In this document: piece after piece, positions 39,448 to 49,681 of the stretch
Position numbering within the stretch: the stretch's first letter is position 1
Layout of the letters: each line of letters opens with the position of its first letter
Assembly: GCA_039819785.1 (NCBI GenBank)
Contig: JBCBRH010000015.1
Coordinates: forward strand, 18,612 to 82,611
Source of the DNA: JBCBRD01 sp039819785
GTDB taxonomy: Bacteria > Pseudomonadota > Alphaproteobacteria > Rhizobiales > Hyphomicrobiaceae
Direction of reading: 5' to 3'
DNA length: 64,000 bases
The notes under the pieces: generated by a model
What the model was told of the DNA's origin: nothing
What the model saw: only the letters and a program-made list of their open reading frames with translations
Database searches by the model: none
Position numbers and translations under genes: made by a program

Positions 39448-40650
39448 CTAAAAGTCGAGGTCCATCACGGGCACGTCGGTGCCGGCAGGTGCAGCTGGTG
39501 CATGGGGATCGCGCACGATAAGCACGTCGGCACCAGCCAGAATTCCCATGAGCGAACTGTCCTGTGACGCGCTTGGAGAAACAACTTCAAGGCCAGCAGA
39601 CGTTTCGTGGAGGATCCCGCGCATGTAGTGCGCGCGCGGCCCGTTCGCGGAAAGATCACAGGCGAGGCGCACAGGTCTGGTGGACGGCGCATCACCTTCC
39701 AAACCCAGCAGTCGCTGGAGCAAGGGGATGGCGAACAACCGCGCGCAAATCAGCGTCGATACAGGGTTCCCTGGCACACCGATCATCCGGGTCGGTCCAA
39801 TACGTCCAAACATCAACGGTTTACCCGGCCGCATGGCGATTTTCCAGAAATCGAGCGCCATACCGTGGGCCTGCAGAACATCGGCCACCAGATCATGATC
39901 ACCGACCGATGCCCCGCCGATCGTGATCAAGACATCGGCATCCCGCGCTTGCTCCATATGCGCGCGCAGATCTGTTTCGGTGTCCTTGGCAATCCCAAGG
40001 TTGCGAGCTGCACCGCCAAACCCCGACACCATCGCTGCAATGCCAAATGAGTTGGAACATACAATCTGGTCTGGCGATGGCATCTCACCGGGCATCACCA
40101 ACTCATCGCCCGTGGCCAGGATCGTCACAACAGGCTTGCGTCGCACAGTGAGCGCGGCATGCCCCATTGAGGCCGCAAGCGTAACATCCCGCGTTGTCAG
40201 TAGACGGTTGGCTGAGATCACCGCAGCGCCTTGCTGAAAATCACCGGCCTTGGGGCGGACATGAGAGGGATCAGGTTGCCCGTCGACAACGTTGATGTGG
40301 TTCCCCTCGCGGCGAACGTTCTCCTGGATGACGATCGCATCGGCCCCCGGCGGCAACGGGGCACCGGTGAAAATGCGCACGGTCTGACCCTGGGCGATGT
40401 CATCTTGAAAGCCATGCCCGGCCGCAGCCTCGCCCATCACTTCAAAGCGGGTTAAACCTGCAGCAATATCCGTGGCTCTCACCGCATAGCCATCCATGGC
40501 GGAGGCTGCGAATGGCGGTTGATCATGCCGCGCGGTCAGATCTGACGCGAGCACGCGGCTCACCGCGTCTTCGAGCGGCACCACGTCTGTCTCGCCGACA
40601 GGGACCACGTCGGCAAGAATGCGGGCCCGCGCTTCCGCAACACTCAGCAT
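39448..40650 (-). CDS. moeA: Molybdopterin molybdotransferase MoeA
   Basis: Inserts molybdate into adenylylated molybdopterin to finish molybdenum cofactor. The family order is visible: SAMDGYAVRA (residues about 50-59), IFTGAPLPPGADAIVIQEN, then the MoCF-binding domain with VTILATGDELV, TIGGASVGDHDL and PGKPLMFG, and the VPGNPVS motif. Length is 400 residues. The ATG is directly adjacent to the moaC stop, so the two are translationally coupled. Confidence 0.95.
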   Translation of the reverse strand: MLSVAEARARILADVVPVGETDVVPLEDAVSRVLASDLTARHDQPPFAASAMDGYAVRATDIAAGLTRFEVMGEAAAGHGFQDDIAQGQTVRIFTGAPLPPGADAIVIQENVRREGNHINVVDGQPDPSHVRPKAGDFQQGAAVISANRLLTTRDVTLAASMGHAALTVRRKPVVTILATGDELVMPGEMPSPDQIVCSNSFGIAAMVSGFGGAARNLGIAKDTETDLRAHMEQARDADVLITIGGASVGDHDLVADVLQAHGMALDFWKIAMRPGKPLMFGRIGPTRMIGVPGNPVSTLICARLFAIPLLQRLLGLEGDAPSTRPVRLACDLSANGPRAHYMRGILHETSAGLEVVSPSASQDSSLMGILAGADVLIVRDPHAPAAPAGTDVPVMDLDF

Positions 40651-41151
40651 TTAACGGTCGCCTGCCTGTTCGCGCTCAGCGGCCATGTAGGGACCTGACT
40701 TCCCACCAGTCTTTTCGATCAGTCGGATGCCTGAAAACGACATCGCCTTATCGGCCGCCTTCAACATGTCGTAGATCGTAAGGCAGGCCACCGACACCGC
40801 GGTCAGTGCTTCCATCTCGACGCCGGTTTGCCCACCGACCTTGACGAGCCCGGTTACCCGCACACCAGCAGGCGTGTGTTGAAGTTCGAACTCCACGGTG
40901 GCTTTGGTGATTGCGAGCGGGTGACAAAGTGGGATCAGCAGATGCGTCTGCTTTGCGGCCATGATGCCGGCAATGCGCGCGGTGGCCAGGACGTCACCTT
41001 TTTTGGCTTCACCGCTCTCGATCAGCGCCAGTGTTTCAGGCGCCATGGAGACAAACCCCTCGGCAATGGCGGTCCGCGAGGTGACGGCCTTGTCGGACAC
41101 GTCAACCATATTCGCTTCGCCGCGCTCATTCAGATGCGAGAGCTTACCCAT
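40651..41151 (-). CDS. moaC: Cyclic pyranopterin monophosphate synthase MoaC
   Basis: Second enzyme of molybdenum cofactor synthesis, forming cPMP. ATG 41151 ([20 protein letters not shown]) with AGGACAG upstream gives the family length of 166 residues. Conserved blocks are [13 protein letters not shown] and [25 protein letters not shown], with the catalytic Lys in KAADKAM. It lies between trpC and moeA, a conserved arrangement in rhizobia-like genomes. Confidence 0.96.
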   Translation of the reverse strand: MGKLSHLNERGEANMVDVSDKAVTSRTAIAEGFVSMAPETLALIESGEAKKGDVLATARIAGIMAAKQTHLLIPLCHPLAITKATVEFELQHTPAGVRVTGLVKVGGQTGVEMEALTAVSVACLTIYDMLKAADKAMSFSGIRLIEKTGGKSGPYMAAEREQAGDR

Positions 41152-41182
41152 GTGTGATCTGTCCTGTTTGCTGTGCCCTGGA

Positions 41183-41986
41183 TTATGCGGCTGGCTGACG
41201 ATCAAGCAGGACTTGCGTCGCAGCCTTGACGTCCACCTGACGCATCAGGCTCTCACCGACAAGAAATGTTGAAACGCCGGTACGCCCGAGACGCGCGACG
41301 TCATCGGGTGAAAAAATTCCACTCTCTGAAATAACCAGCCGGTCATCTCCAACACGGGGGGCAAGGTCTTCGGTGGTTTGGAGTGTCGTTTCGAATGTCT
41401 TGAGGTTGCGATTGTTGATACCGATGAGCGGGCTATCCAATGCGAGCGCGCGATCCAGTTCGGCCGCATCGTGTACCTCGACGAGCGCATCCATACCCCA
41501 ATCGCCAGCAGCTGAAATCAGATCTGCGGCGAGTGCATCATCCACTTGCGCTAGGATCACCAGGATCGCATCGCCCCCCCAGGCGCGGGCCTGCACCACC
41601 TGATAGGTATCGATCATGAAGTCCTTGCGCAGGCATGGCAGAGAGCAGGCCGCGCGCGCCTGCTTCAAATAATCAGGTGCACCTTGAAATGACGGTCCAT
41701 CTGTCAAAACCGACAGACAGGTTGCACCCCCGTCTGCGTAAGCCCTTGCCAAATCGGCGGGATGGAAGTCGGCCCGGATGACACCCTTTGATGGGCTGGC
41801 TTTCTTGATCTCGGCGATCAGCCCTGTCTGGCCGTTGGCGCGCGCCGAAAAAAGCGCATCCGCAAAGCCACGCGGCTTGGATGCACTGCGCGCGTACTCA
41901 GCCATGACCTGTAACGGATCGCGCGCCTTGGCGCTTTGTACCTCGTCACGCTTGTAGGCGGTAATCTTATCCAGGATGTTCGCCAT
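41183..41986 (-). CDS. trpC: Indole-3-glycerol phosphate synthase
   Basis: TIM-barrel enzyme of tryptophan synthesis converting CdRP to indole-3-glycerol phosphate. Motifs: N-terminal [31 protein letters not shown] with the catalytic Lys, [43 protein letters not shown] and ISESGIF. 267 residues; monofunctional, with no trpF fusion. It is 32 bases upstream of moaC and 45 downstream of trpD. Confidence 0.97.
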   Translation of the reverse strand: MANILDKITAYKRDEVQSAKARDPLQVMAEYARSASKPRGFADALFSARANGQTGLIAEIKKASPSKGVIRADFHPADLARAYADGGATCLSVLTDGPSFQGAPDYLKQARAACSLPCLRKDFMIDTYQVVQARAWGGDAILVILAQVDDALAADLISAAGDWGMDALVEVHDAAELDRALALDSPLIGINNRNLKTFETTLQTTEDLAPRVGDDRLVISESGIFSPDDVARLGRTGVSTFLVGESLMRQVDVKAATQVLLDRQPAA

Positions 41987-42030
41987 GATCTTCGTGCCTT
42001 CGGGTTCTTTGTGCCAATGGACGGAACGGG

Positions 42031-43062
42031 TTAACCCGCCGCGCCGTTTGAAATGGAAACCAAGCGGTCAAGCGCGGCCTTCGCCCGCCCATCATCAATC
42101 GCTGCCGCTGCCTGCTGCGCGCCGTCCGCCAGGTTGGTTGCCCGTTCACACACAACCAGGGCAGCCGCAGCATTGAGCACAACAATGTCCCGGTAAGGAC
42201 CAGCTGCACCGTCAAGCACCTCGCGCAGCGCTCGTGCATTCTCAACGTTGTCGCCACCGCGCAGATCATCCAGCGTCGCGGGCTGAAGACCAGCCACCTC
42301 TGGTGTCACGGTAAACAGCGTGACCTCTCCATCCTTCACCTCAGCAACCATCGTGGGCCCGGTCGTTGTGAGTTCGTCCATGCCATCGGCGCCATGGACA
42401 ACCCAGGCATGCGTCGCACCCAGATTAACCAGGGCATCGGCCACCGGCGCGACCCAGGCTTCTGCGAACACCCCAATCACCATGCGCCTGACGCCAGCCG
42501 GGTTGCAAAGCGGTCCAAGCAGGTTGAACAACGAGCGGATACCCAGTTCAGCGCGAACGGGCGCCCACGTCTTCATGGTGGGATGGTGCATCGGCGCCCA
42601 GCAGAACCCAACACCAGCGTCGCGGATGGCCCTGGACACAACCGCCAAGTCCGCATCCAGTTTGACACCCAGCGCCGCCAGAACATCCGACGCGCCCGAT
42701 TTCGATGAGACGGACCGGTTGCCATGCTTGGCCACATGAAGCCCGGCACCAGCGGCAACTAAGGCAGCACACGTCGACACGTTGTAGGTGCCATGGCCAT
42801 CGCCGCCGGTGCCAACAATATCGACGGCATCATCGGGTGCTTCAACCGTCAGCATATGTGCGCGAAGGTGGCGCGCGGCACCGGTCAGCTCCGCGACCGT
42901 TTCACCCCGAACCCTCAGGCCCATCAAAAACGCCGCCCGCGCCTCAGGCGTCCCGCCATCGCCACCCAATAACTCAAGCGCTGCAATGACGCTGTCTTGG
43001 TCCAATCGTTCGCCAGCAGCAACACGATTTAACAACGCTTTGATGTCCGGGGTCACAGGCAT
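42031..43062 (-). CDS. trpD: Anthranilate phosphoribosyltransferase
   Basis: Transfers phosphoribose from PRPP to anthranilate. The PRPP-binding signature [56 protein letters not shown] and [12 protein letters not shown] are all present. Length is 343 residues. ATG 43062 is 14 bases after the trpG stop, so trpG-trpD-trpC form one unit. Confidence 0.97.
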   Translation of the reverse strand: MPVTPDIKALLNRVAAGERLDQDSVIAALELLGGDGGTPEARAAFLMGLRVRGETVAELTGAARHLRAHMLTVEAPDDAVDIVGTGGDGHGTYNVSTCAALVAAGAGLHVAKHGNRSVSSKSGASDVLAALGVKLDADLAVVSRAIRDAGVGFCWAPMHHPTMKTWAPVRAELGIRSLFNLLGPLCNPAGVRRMVIGVFAEAWVAPVADALVNLGATHAWVVHGADGMDELTTTGPTMVAEVKDGEVTLFTVTPEVAGLQPATLDDLRGGDNVENARALREVLDGAAGPYRDIVVLNAAAALVVCERATNLADGAQQAAAAIDDGRAKAALDRLVSISNGAAG

Positions 43063-43076
43063 GCGAAGGTTCCGTT

Positions 43077-43709
43077 TCAGACACGTGCTGGTGCGTTCGT
43101 CGCCGAGATGGGTCGCTCACGGGTGACGCGCTTAGGTGAAAAACCAGCCAGCTCCAGGAAGTTGGCAAGCAGGCCGTGCCCGTGTTCAGACGCAATGCTT
43201 TCGGGGTGGAACTGAACGCCATGCACCGGCTGGTCGACATGCTGTAGCCCCATGATGATCCCATCATCGGTCTGCGCGGTCACCTTCAGGCATTTGGGCA
43301 GCGTCTCGGGCTTCACCGTCAACGAATGGTACCGCGTCACCTCAAACCGCTTTGGCAGTCCGGCGAACACGCCTTCGTTCGTGTGCGTGATTTCCGAAAG
43401 CTTTCCGTGCATGGGGAGCGGTGCGCGGATCACGTCGCCTGCGTACGCCTGCCCGATCGATTGGTGACCAAGACAGACACCGAACAGCGGAATGCTGCCA
43501 TCCAGTCGTTTGATCAGGTCCACGCAGATCCCGGCATCGTTGGGCGTGCATGGCCCCGGTGAGATCACGATGGCCTTGGGCTTCAGGGCAATCGCTTCAT
43601 CAATGGTCAACGCGTCGTTGCGCTTAACGACACAATCCACCCCCAGTTCACCGATGTAGTGAACGAGATTGTACGTGAAGCTGTCGTAGTTATCGATAAG
43701 CAGAAGCAT
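43077..43709 (-). CDS. trpG: Anthranilate synthase component II (glutamine amidotransferase)
   Basis: Class I amidotransferase supplying ammonia to TrpE. LLLIDNYDSFTYNLVHYIGE at the N-terminus, the PGPCTPNDAG loop, nucleophile Cys in LFGVCLGHQSIGQ and the His-Glu pair in GVQFHPESIASEHG. It has 210 residues and is a stand-alone subunit. It could also serve p-aminobenzoate synthesis (pabA role), but its place beside trpD supports trpG. Confidence 0.95.
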   Translation of the reverse strand: MLLLIDNYDSFTYNLVHYIGELGVDCVVKRNDALTIDEAIALKPKAIVISPGPCTPNDAGICVDLIKRLDGSIPLFGVCLGHQSIGQAYAGDVIRAPLPMHGKLSEITHTNEGVFAGLPKRFEVTRYHSLTVKPETLPKCLKVTAQTDDGIIMGLQHVDQPVHGVQFHPESIASEHGHGLLANFLELAGFSPKRVTRERPISATNAPARV

Positions 43710-43894
43710 GGGTGACCATTGATCGTGAATGACGTGAGGTTCGGTATCTCAGAGAATAGGGGACACCAAGAGGGGCACACCCGCCTGAAGGCCGACCAGT
43801 TTATGTCTTAAGCAGCCTGGACACCGACAAGTATGGGGCCAAGCCTGCAAGGTCAACATGGGAGATGATGATCAGCGCTCAGGTCGCCGTCGCG

Positions 43895-44419
43895 TCAATC
43901 AAGTTCACGCGGCACCTGGAAGGCGATGAGTTTGCAGCGACCGGCCAGCGCATCGGAAAACGCAAGTACCCCCAGGTCAAACACGGCAACAGCAGCCGTG
44001 GGAAACTTCAACGACATAGCGCGCAAAGCCTCCGATGGTCCGTCCCCCACGAGGCTCAGCGACAACGCCTGCAGTCCCGGGTTGTGCCCAACCACCATGA
44101 CGGTCGGCGCACGGCCTGCATGGACGCGTACGCGTTCAAGGATGACCTCGGCAGATGCCAGATAAAGCGCATCATCAATGACGATATCCGGCAAAGGTGC
44201 ATCAAACGCCGGCAAGGTGAGCGCAAGCGTGGCCCGCGTCCGCACCGCGTTAGAGCACAAAACAAGGTCTGGCTTGAAGCCATTGGACGCCAGCCACTTC
44301 GCCATCTTCGGCGCAGCCTTGCTTCCCCGTTCATTCAGCGGACGCTCGTGGTCTTCTTGTTCGAGTTTTTCCCAGCTCGATTTGGCATGCCGGTAGAGGA
44401 TCAATCTGCTCATGCCCAT
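43895..44419 (-). CDS. SixA-type histidine phosphatase family protein
   Basis: Small phosphoglycerate-mutase-fold phosphatase (about 174 residues). The active-site RHA is at the N-terminus (SRLILYRHAKSSW), followed by RPLNERGSKAAPKMAKWL and the second catalytic His in VMVVGHNPGLQ. The family includes SixA, which dephosphorylates phosphohistidine on His-containing phosphotransfer proteins; the actual substrate here is unknown. ATG 44419 or ATG 44413 may be the start; neither has a strong ribosome site. It sits between trpE and trpG on the same strand. Confidence 0.88.
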   Translation of the reverse strand: MGMSRLILYRHAKSSWEKLEQEDHERPLNERGSKAAPKMAKWLASNGFKPDLVLCSNAVRTRATLALTLPAFDAPLPDIVIDDALYLASAEVILERVRVHAGRAPTVMVVGHNPGLQALSLSLVGDGPSEALRAMSLKFPTAAVAVFDLGVLAFSDALAGRCKLIAFQVPRELD

Positions 44420-44441
44420 TGGCACCAGTGTTTGAAAGCCA

Positions 44442-46043
44442 TCATCCGAAAAGCCCGCGATTGGCCTGCGACGACCCGCTTCCCACCGCCGGGCCGCCCG
44501 CAAATGCGACCGCTTCTTCCGCGGCGCGGACGATGGCCATGGCTTTGTTGATGCACTCTTGTTGTTCGCTGGCCGGAACGGAGTCGTAAACGATGCCGGC
44601 ACCCGCCTGCACGTGCAACTTCCCATCCTTCACAAGCGCGGTCCGCAAGACAATGCAGGTGTCCATGTTCCCGTCGGCCGAAAAATACCCAACACACCCG
44701 GCATAAGGCCCGCGCTTGGCCGTTTCCAACTCGTCGATCACCTCCATGGCCCGCACTTTCGGCGCACCAGAGACAGTGCCTGCGGGAAAGCCTGCCATCA
44801 GCGCATCCACTTCGTCGTGGCACGCATGATCAAGCTTACCGATCACATTGGAGACGATGTGCATGACGTGGCTGTAGCGCTCAACCGTAAACCCCTGGGT
44901 GACCCGCACCGTGTCGGGGATGCTCACCCGCCCCACATCATTCCGCCCCAGGTCCAGCAACATCAAATGTTCGGCGCGCTCCTTTGGATCAGCCAGTAGC
45001 TCAGCCTGCAGGGCGTCATCTTCCTGAGCGGTCGCGCCCCGTTTGCGAGTGCCCGCGATAGGCCGGATCGTCACCTCGCCATCCACGGCACGCACCAGAA
45101 TTTCCGGCGATGACCCAACCAGGGCGAAATCACCAAAATCCAGATGGAACAGAAATGGTGACGGGTTCAGCCGTCTGAGCGAGCGATACAACGCAAACGG
45201 CGGCAGCGTGAAGTCACTGGTGAAGCGCTGGGCGAGCACGACCTGGAAGATATCGCCAGCGACAATGTAGTCCTGTGCCTTGGCCACCATCTCAAGATAG
45301 CGCGCCTCGGATGTATTGGAGACCGCGTCAGGGGCAACCATCGGCTCAGCTTTTGGAAGCGCGCCCTGTGGCAGCGGGCGTTGCAACGCGACAACCGCGT
45401 CCGCCAGTCTATCTTGAGCCGCTCCGAAAGCAGCCTTAGCCGATACCTCATGGATTGGGCGCACCGGCGTCGCCAACGTCATCTCGTCACGAACGGCATC
45501 GAAAATGACCATCAGCGTCGGCCGCATCATAATCGCATCAGGCACCTGCAAGTCATCAGGCGGGACGTCGGGAAGATGCTCAATCAGACGAACCGTGTCA
45601 TAGCCCATGTAGCCAAACACACCGGCGGCCATGGGCGGCAGGTCGTCGCGATGTGGAATGGCGCTTTCAGCCAGAAGGGCGCGCAGAGCATCGAGGGTTG
45701 GCGCATCGATCGGCTCGAAGGATGAGGTGTCATCAGCTGGCGCGCGGTTAATCTCGGCGCGATTGCCATGGGCCCGCCAGACAAGGTCTGGCCGGGAGCC
45801 GATGATGGAATAGCGGCCGCGTTGTGCGCCACCTTCAACCGATTCCAACAAGAAGCTCATCGCCCCGGCCCCAGATAATTTCAGGTAGGCTGAGACGGGT
45901 GTTTCAAGGTCTGCCACCAGACGTGTTGACACGATCTGGGCTTCCCCGCGTGCGTAGGCGGCTTCGAAGGTGTCGCGGTCTGGAACGGTCGGCAGGCGAT
46001 CCCCATCCAGGTCCGCCGCCACCGGCTTATCGGGCGAATTCAA
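44442..46043 (-). CDS. trpE: Anthranilate synthase component I
   Basis: Converts chorismate to anthranilate with TrpG. C-terminal chorismate-binding domain motifs: GDIFQVVLAQRF, SPEILVRAVDGEVTIRPIAGT, RAEHLMLLDLGRNDVGRV, FPAGTVSGAPKVRAME and QAGAGIVYDSVPASE. The N-terminal regulatory domain has YLKLSGAGAMSFLLESVEGG, where tryptophan feedback would act. Length is 533 residues from TTG 46043, the most upstream in-frame start; the true start is uncertain. It is not fused to trpG, unlike the trpEG fusion of many rhizobia. Confidence 0.95.
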   Translation of the reverse strand: MNSPDKPVAADLDGDRLPTVPDRDTFEAAYARGEAQIVSTRLVADLETPVSAYLKLSGAGAMSFLLESVEGGAQRGRYSIIGSRPDLVWRAHGNRAEINRAPADDTSSFEPIDAPTLDALRALLAESAIPHRDDLPPMAAGVFGYMGYDTVRLIEHLPDVPPDDLQVPDAIMMRPTLMVIFDAVRDEMTLATPVRPIHEVSAKAAFGAAQDRLADAVVALQRPLPQGALPKAEPMVAPDAVSNTSEARYLEMVAKAQDYIVAGDIFQVVLAQRFTSDFTLPPFALYRSLRRLNPSPFLFHLDFGDFALVGSSPEILVRAVDGEVTIRPIAGTRKRGATAQEDDALQAELLADPKERAEHLMLLDLGRNDVGRVSIPDTVRVTQGFTVERYSHVMHIVSNVIGKLDHACHDEVDALMAGFPAGTVSGAPKVRAMEVIDELETAKRGPYAGCVGYFSADGNMDTCIVLRTALVKDGKLHVQAGAGIVYDSVPASEQQECINKAMAIVRAAEEAVAFAGGPAVGSGSSQANRGLFG

Positions 46044-46240
46044 CGTCGGTGCTCATGTTGGTAACGTCGCCAGATAGCGACTGGAAAGCTGGCCCGTCCG
46101 TCACATCACCTGCGATGAGACGAACCGAGTATCAGACGGCTGCACCCTACACACTGCGGTTCGATCCGGCCAGTGACGCTCCTGCAAAAACAAGCTCACG
46201 GCCAGCCGTCGTGATGAACGCTCCACCGCGATTATCGGTA

Positions 46241-48145
46241 TCAATAGCTACCAAGCGCCGGTGCCACGCCAGTGACCCGGTCAAGCACCTGCTGATTGAT
46301 GTCCACCCCGAGCCGATCCTGCAGCTTGGACAGGTAGGCCGAAATCTGGTCCTGACGCAGTTGACCGACCAGCTCATTGTTCAAAACCGTCTTTTGCTCA
46401 TCCGTCAGCTTCGGCGCCTTGATGATGTCATCGACGCGAAACACCAGCCGGCTCTGTCCACCGGTCGTCTCGGACGATCCAGCTTCGCGCTCAGGAAGTA
46501 CAAACGCCTGGGACAACGCCGCCTGTGTCATGCCGTTGGGTATCCGTCCCCGCGTTGTTGGCTCAGACGTCACAACCGTGCCACCAGCTTCTTCAGCGAC
46601 CTTACCCATGTCCTCGCCGGAATTGATCCGCTTGACGAAATCCGTTGCCGCCTTGGAGATTTGCCTGCGCTTGGTGTTCGTTGTCCAAAGCGCCTTAACG
46701 TCTGATCTTACGTCATCATATGAAAGCTGCTTGGGCTTGGTGACGTCGACAAGATCAATCCAGGCAAACCCACCGTCGTTGAGCTGCACGGCTTCTTGCT
46801 CGACACCCACGTCCGCACCAAACACCGCTGCGATAATCCGGTCAGCGTCCACGACATCCAGCGCCAGCGACTTGTCTTCGTTCTGGTTTGTGCTGTCGAC
46901 ATTCTTAAGGTCGAAGTGTTTCAGGCCAAGTTCCTCGCCGATTTCGTTCAGCGGTCGGGCAGCGGCACGGCCATCGTCCACCTGGTCGAACATATCGCGC
47001 ATATGATTGGCAGCCCACTCGTTTGCGAGTAACTCCCGGACCTTCACACGCGCCGTTTCAAGCGTGCTTTCCTCTCCATCGACGATGTTCGTCACCCTCA
47101 GCAGGACGGTCGTAAACCGGCCTTCCACAGGGGCGGAAACCTTGCCGCCTTCAAGCGCAAACGCCGCTTCGGCAATCTTGGGATCGATCAACTCGGACTT
47201 GGTCTTCACCCCAAGCGTGATGTCCTGTTCCGTGGCGCCATTTGCCTTTGCAATTTCCAGAAAGTCCTTGCCACCTTCGATCTCGGCTTTGGCCTTTTCA
47301 GCCGCCGCTTTGTTCGTGAATGCAATCTGCTGGATCACGCGCTTTTCAGGTACGTCGTAAGTGTCTTTCGTCTGTTTGTAGGCCTCAACAACCTGTTCTT
47401 CCGTGATAGGGGCTTTGGCCCGAACCGCATCTTGCGTCAGCACCAGGGCCGTGAATGATCGGCGTTGCGGCGTCATGAACTGCGCCTTGTTGGCCTCGTA
47501 GGTGGATTTCAACTCGTCATCGCTTGGCTCTTTGACGTCTAGGACTTTTTCCGGGTCGATTGTGAAATGCGAAATGACCCGCGTTTCCTCGCGGTAGTCA
47601 TGCAGTGTTTCGATCATCGCGTCGGGCACAACCGTTGAGCGCAGCAGCGCCGTGGTCAGATGTTCGCGAATTTTATCGCGATGCCGCATCTCGATGAGGC
47701 CCTGCTCAGACACGCCCAGCTGACGCATAACGCTTTCAAGCAGCGGTCTGGAGAAGCTGCCGTCGACACCTTGGAAAGAGGGATCGCGCCGGAAGCCATC
47801 CGCAATAGCGTCATCGGACAACGTGAGATCGAGTTCCTTGGCATGGGCCTGAACCGCACCAGCCCCTATCAGACGCGACAACACCTGACGGTCAAGTCCG
47901 AACGCACGCGCCTGCTCCATCGTGATCCGCCGCCCGGCCTGCTGGGAAATGGTTGAGAGCTCGGTCTGCAGGGCGCGCTGGTATTCGGTTTCTGTAATTG
48001 TTTCATCCCCGACACTGGCCAGGGCACCGTATTGTCCGCCGGTGAAGACATCGGCGATTCCCCAGATTGCAAAACTCAGGATCAGGAAAAAGATCATGAT
48101 GAAAGCGACCCAACCGGATGCCCATTTGCGCAGACCTTCAAGCAT
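46241..48145 (-). CDS. PpiD-like peptidylprolyl isomerase / SurA N-terminal domain protein
   Basis: Membrane-anchored periplasmic folding factor. Residues about 10-32 are a single helix (VAFIMIFFLILSFAIWGIAD), followed by a SurA-N-like chaperone region and a central parvulin domain (about residues 240-355, with EKRVIQQIAFTNKAAAEKAK). The C-terminal half is a second helical chaperone region. 634 residues, the usual PpiD size. It lies upstream of trpE on the same strand. AGAGAG precedes the ATG. Whether the parvulin domain is catalytically active cannot be judged. Confidence 0.92.
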   Translation of the reverse strand: MLEGLRKWASGWVAFIMIFFLILSFAIWGIADVFTGGQYGALASVGDETITETEYQRALQTELSTISQQAGRRITMEQARAFGLDRQVLSRLIGAGAVQAHAKELDLTLSDDAIADGFRRDPSFQGVDGSFSRPLLESVMRQLGVSEQGLIEMRHRDKIREHLTTALLRSTVVPDAMIETLHDYREETRVISHFTIDPEKVLDVKEPSDDELKSTYEANKAQFMTPQRRSFTALVLTQDAVRAKAPITEEQVVEAYKQTKDTYDVPEKRVIQQIAFTNKAAAEKAKAEIEGGKDFLEIAKANGATEQDITLGVKTKSELIDPKIAEAAFALEGGKVSAPVEGRFTTVLLRVTNIVDGEESTLETARVKVRELLANEWAANHMRDMFDQVDDGRAAARPLNEIGEELGLKHFDLKNVDSTNQNEDKSLALDVVDADRIIAAVFGADVGVEQEAVQLNDGGFAWIDLVDVTKPKQLSYDDVRSDVKALWTTNTKRRQISKAATDFVKRINSGEDMGKVAEEAGGTVVTSEPTTRGRIPNGMTQAALSQAFVLPEREAGSSETTGGQSRLVFRVDDIIKAPKLTDEQKTVLNNELVGQLRQDQISAYLSKLQDRLGVDINQQVLDRVTGVAPALGSY

Positions 48146-48647
48146 GTCGTCTCTCTTCTTTTCGTTTCTTCGATGATTGGGTTCATCGCCAGTTTAATCT
48201 TCACGCCAAACGCGAGATCAAAACGGCTCGACACCGTAGACGTCTTAGCTACAACACCGGCAGCGCTCTGCGACCAACAAAAACCAGAGCCCGGCTTGCG
48301 CGCAATCAAAACCGTGATCCGAGCCTGCACCGAGTGTGGGAACGATCTGTGTAGGCCGATGCCCCGGTCTGACATAAGATCGTTGGCAACCGTTGCCACT
48401 GCGTTCGCACAGAATAACCGATGACTACACCCGCAGATCTTCACGTTTTCGTCGGTAATCGGCCGGGCATTCCACATAGGCGTGATATCAGACCCTTGCG
48501 CGGCGTCAAACCATGCAGCTGGTGAACACGGCAGCCTGCCGCTTTTTTCCGCAAAAATTCCCTAAACCCAGCAAAACATGACAAAACACCGTCTCAGTCC
48601 CACATGATCAACCACGAACCATGTCGATACGACCCGAAGGGCCCGGA
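48146..48647. other. Intergenic stretch between ppiD-like gene and tpiA
   Basis: About 500 bases between divergent genes, so promoters for both are expected. No protein-like frame was found. A short terminator-like hairpin (48529-48548) lies on the plus strand although no plus-strand gene precedes it. Confidence 0.45.
48529..48548 (+). terminator. Orphan terminator-like hairpin upstream of tpiA
   Basis: CGGCA, loop GCC, TGCCG, then C and six T. The stem is only five pairs but fully G+C-rich. No rightward gene ends here; it could end a small RNA or act as a tpiA leader attenuator. Confidence 0.4.
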
Positions 48648-49490
48648 ATGACCGTTGAAGCGCAATCCCAAACGACTGATCAGACATCCGCAGCCACCAG
48701 CACAACGGTTCGGCCGGTCGTGGCTGGCAACTGGAAAATGAATGGCCTGAAGGCCGCATTGACCGAAGCGATGGCCGTTGAAAAGCATATCGTAACGTCA
48801 GGCGACAAACTGGAATGCGATGTCATGATCTGCCCGCCGGCCACGCTTTTGATGGTCATGGCGCAAGTCGCAGGCAACGGTGTCCGGGGAGATAAGCAAC
48901 CCGGCAAAGCCCTTAGCTTCGGTGGTCAGGACTGCCACGCTGAGGCATCTGGTGCCCACACGGGCGACCTCTCGCCGGAGATCCTTAAGGACGCAGGCGC
49001 GACTTGCGTGATTGTCGGCCATTCGGAGCGTCGGGCAGATCACGGGGAAACAGACAGCCTCGTGAAGCAAAAGGCTGCAGCAGCCCATCGCGCCGGTCTG
49101 GTTGCGATCGTCTGCATCGGTGAAACCATCGGCCATCGCCAAGCCGGTCTGACGCTGGAAGTCGCAGCCCGCCAGCTGGCTGGGTCCTTGCCGGAAGGCG
49201 CAACGCCTCAGAATACAATTATCGCTTACGAACCGGTTTGGGCGATCGGAACCGGGATCACACCAACAGCGGACGATGTCCAAAGTGTCCATGCCGAAAT
49301 TCGAACGCGGTTGGAAGCCCTGCTCGGAGAAGCCGGCAAAACCGTGCGCATCCTCTATGGCGGGTCGGTGAAACCGGCAAACGCAAAGGAACTGATGGGT
49401 ATCCCCCACGTCAACGGCGCGTTGGTTGGCGGAGCGAGCCTTAAGGCTTCGGATTTTACGGGCATCATCGATGTCTACCGGGCGGGATGA
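48648..49490 (+). CDS. tpiA: Triosephosphate isomerase
   Basis: TIM-barrel glycolytic enzyme interconverting DHAP and GAP. Catalytic Lys in AGNWKMNG, His in VIVGHSERR, Glu in [10 protein letters not shown] and the phosphate loop [14 protein letters not shown] 48648 has GAAGG seven to eight bases upstream and gives 280 residues; an upstream ATG at 48621 has no ribosome site. Even so there is an N-terminal tail of about 25 residues before the core. secG and pyrG follow, as in relatives. Confidence 0.96.
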   Translation: MTVEAQSQTTDQTSAATSTTVRPVVAGNWKMNGLKAALTEAMAVEKHIVTSGDKLECDVMICPPATLLMVMAQVAGNGVRGDKQPGKALSFGGQDCHAEASGAHTGDLSPEILKDAGATCVIVGHSERRADHGETDSLVKQKAAAAHRAGLVAIVCIGETIGHRQAGLTLEVAARQLAGSLPEGATPQNTIIAYEPVWAIGTGITPTADDVQSVHAEIRTRLEALLGEAGKTVRILYGGSVKPANAKELMGIPHVNGALVGGASLKASDFTGIIDVYRAG

Positions 49491-49681
49491 TCAGCCAGGA
49501 TGACTAGGCGGGATAATCAAGCCGGTTATGGCCACAGCGGATCAGATAACGACCCGGCATCGCCTGCCACCCATTGCGACACGCGTTCACCAACGCCATA
49601 GTGCCGCTCAATTAGGGCACCCACGAACAGGCTCGTTGAACATTGTCAGCGGAACGCACGAAATCCGGTTTACGCACAAAA

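Noticed and set aside
46147..46377. Open frame downstream of the ppiD-like gene, with a protein-like tail
   Set aside because: It overlaps the end of the ppiD-like gene in another frame, with no ribosome site and no partner homology visible.
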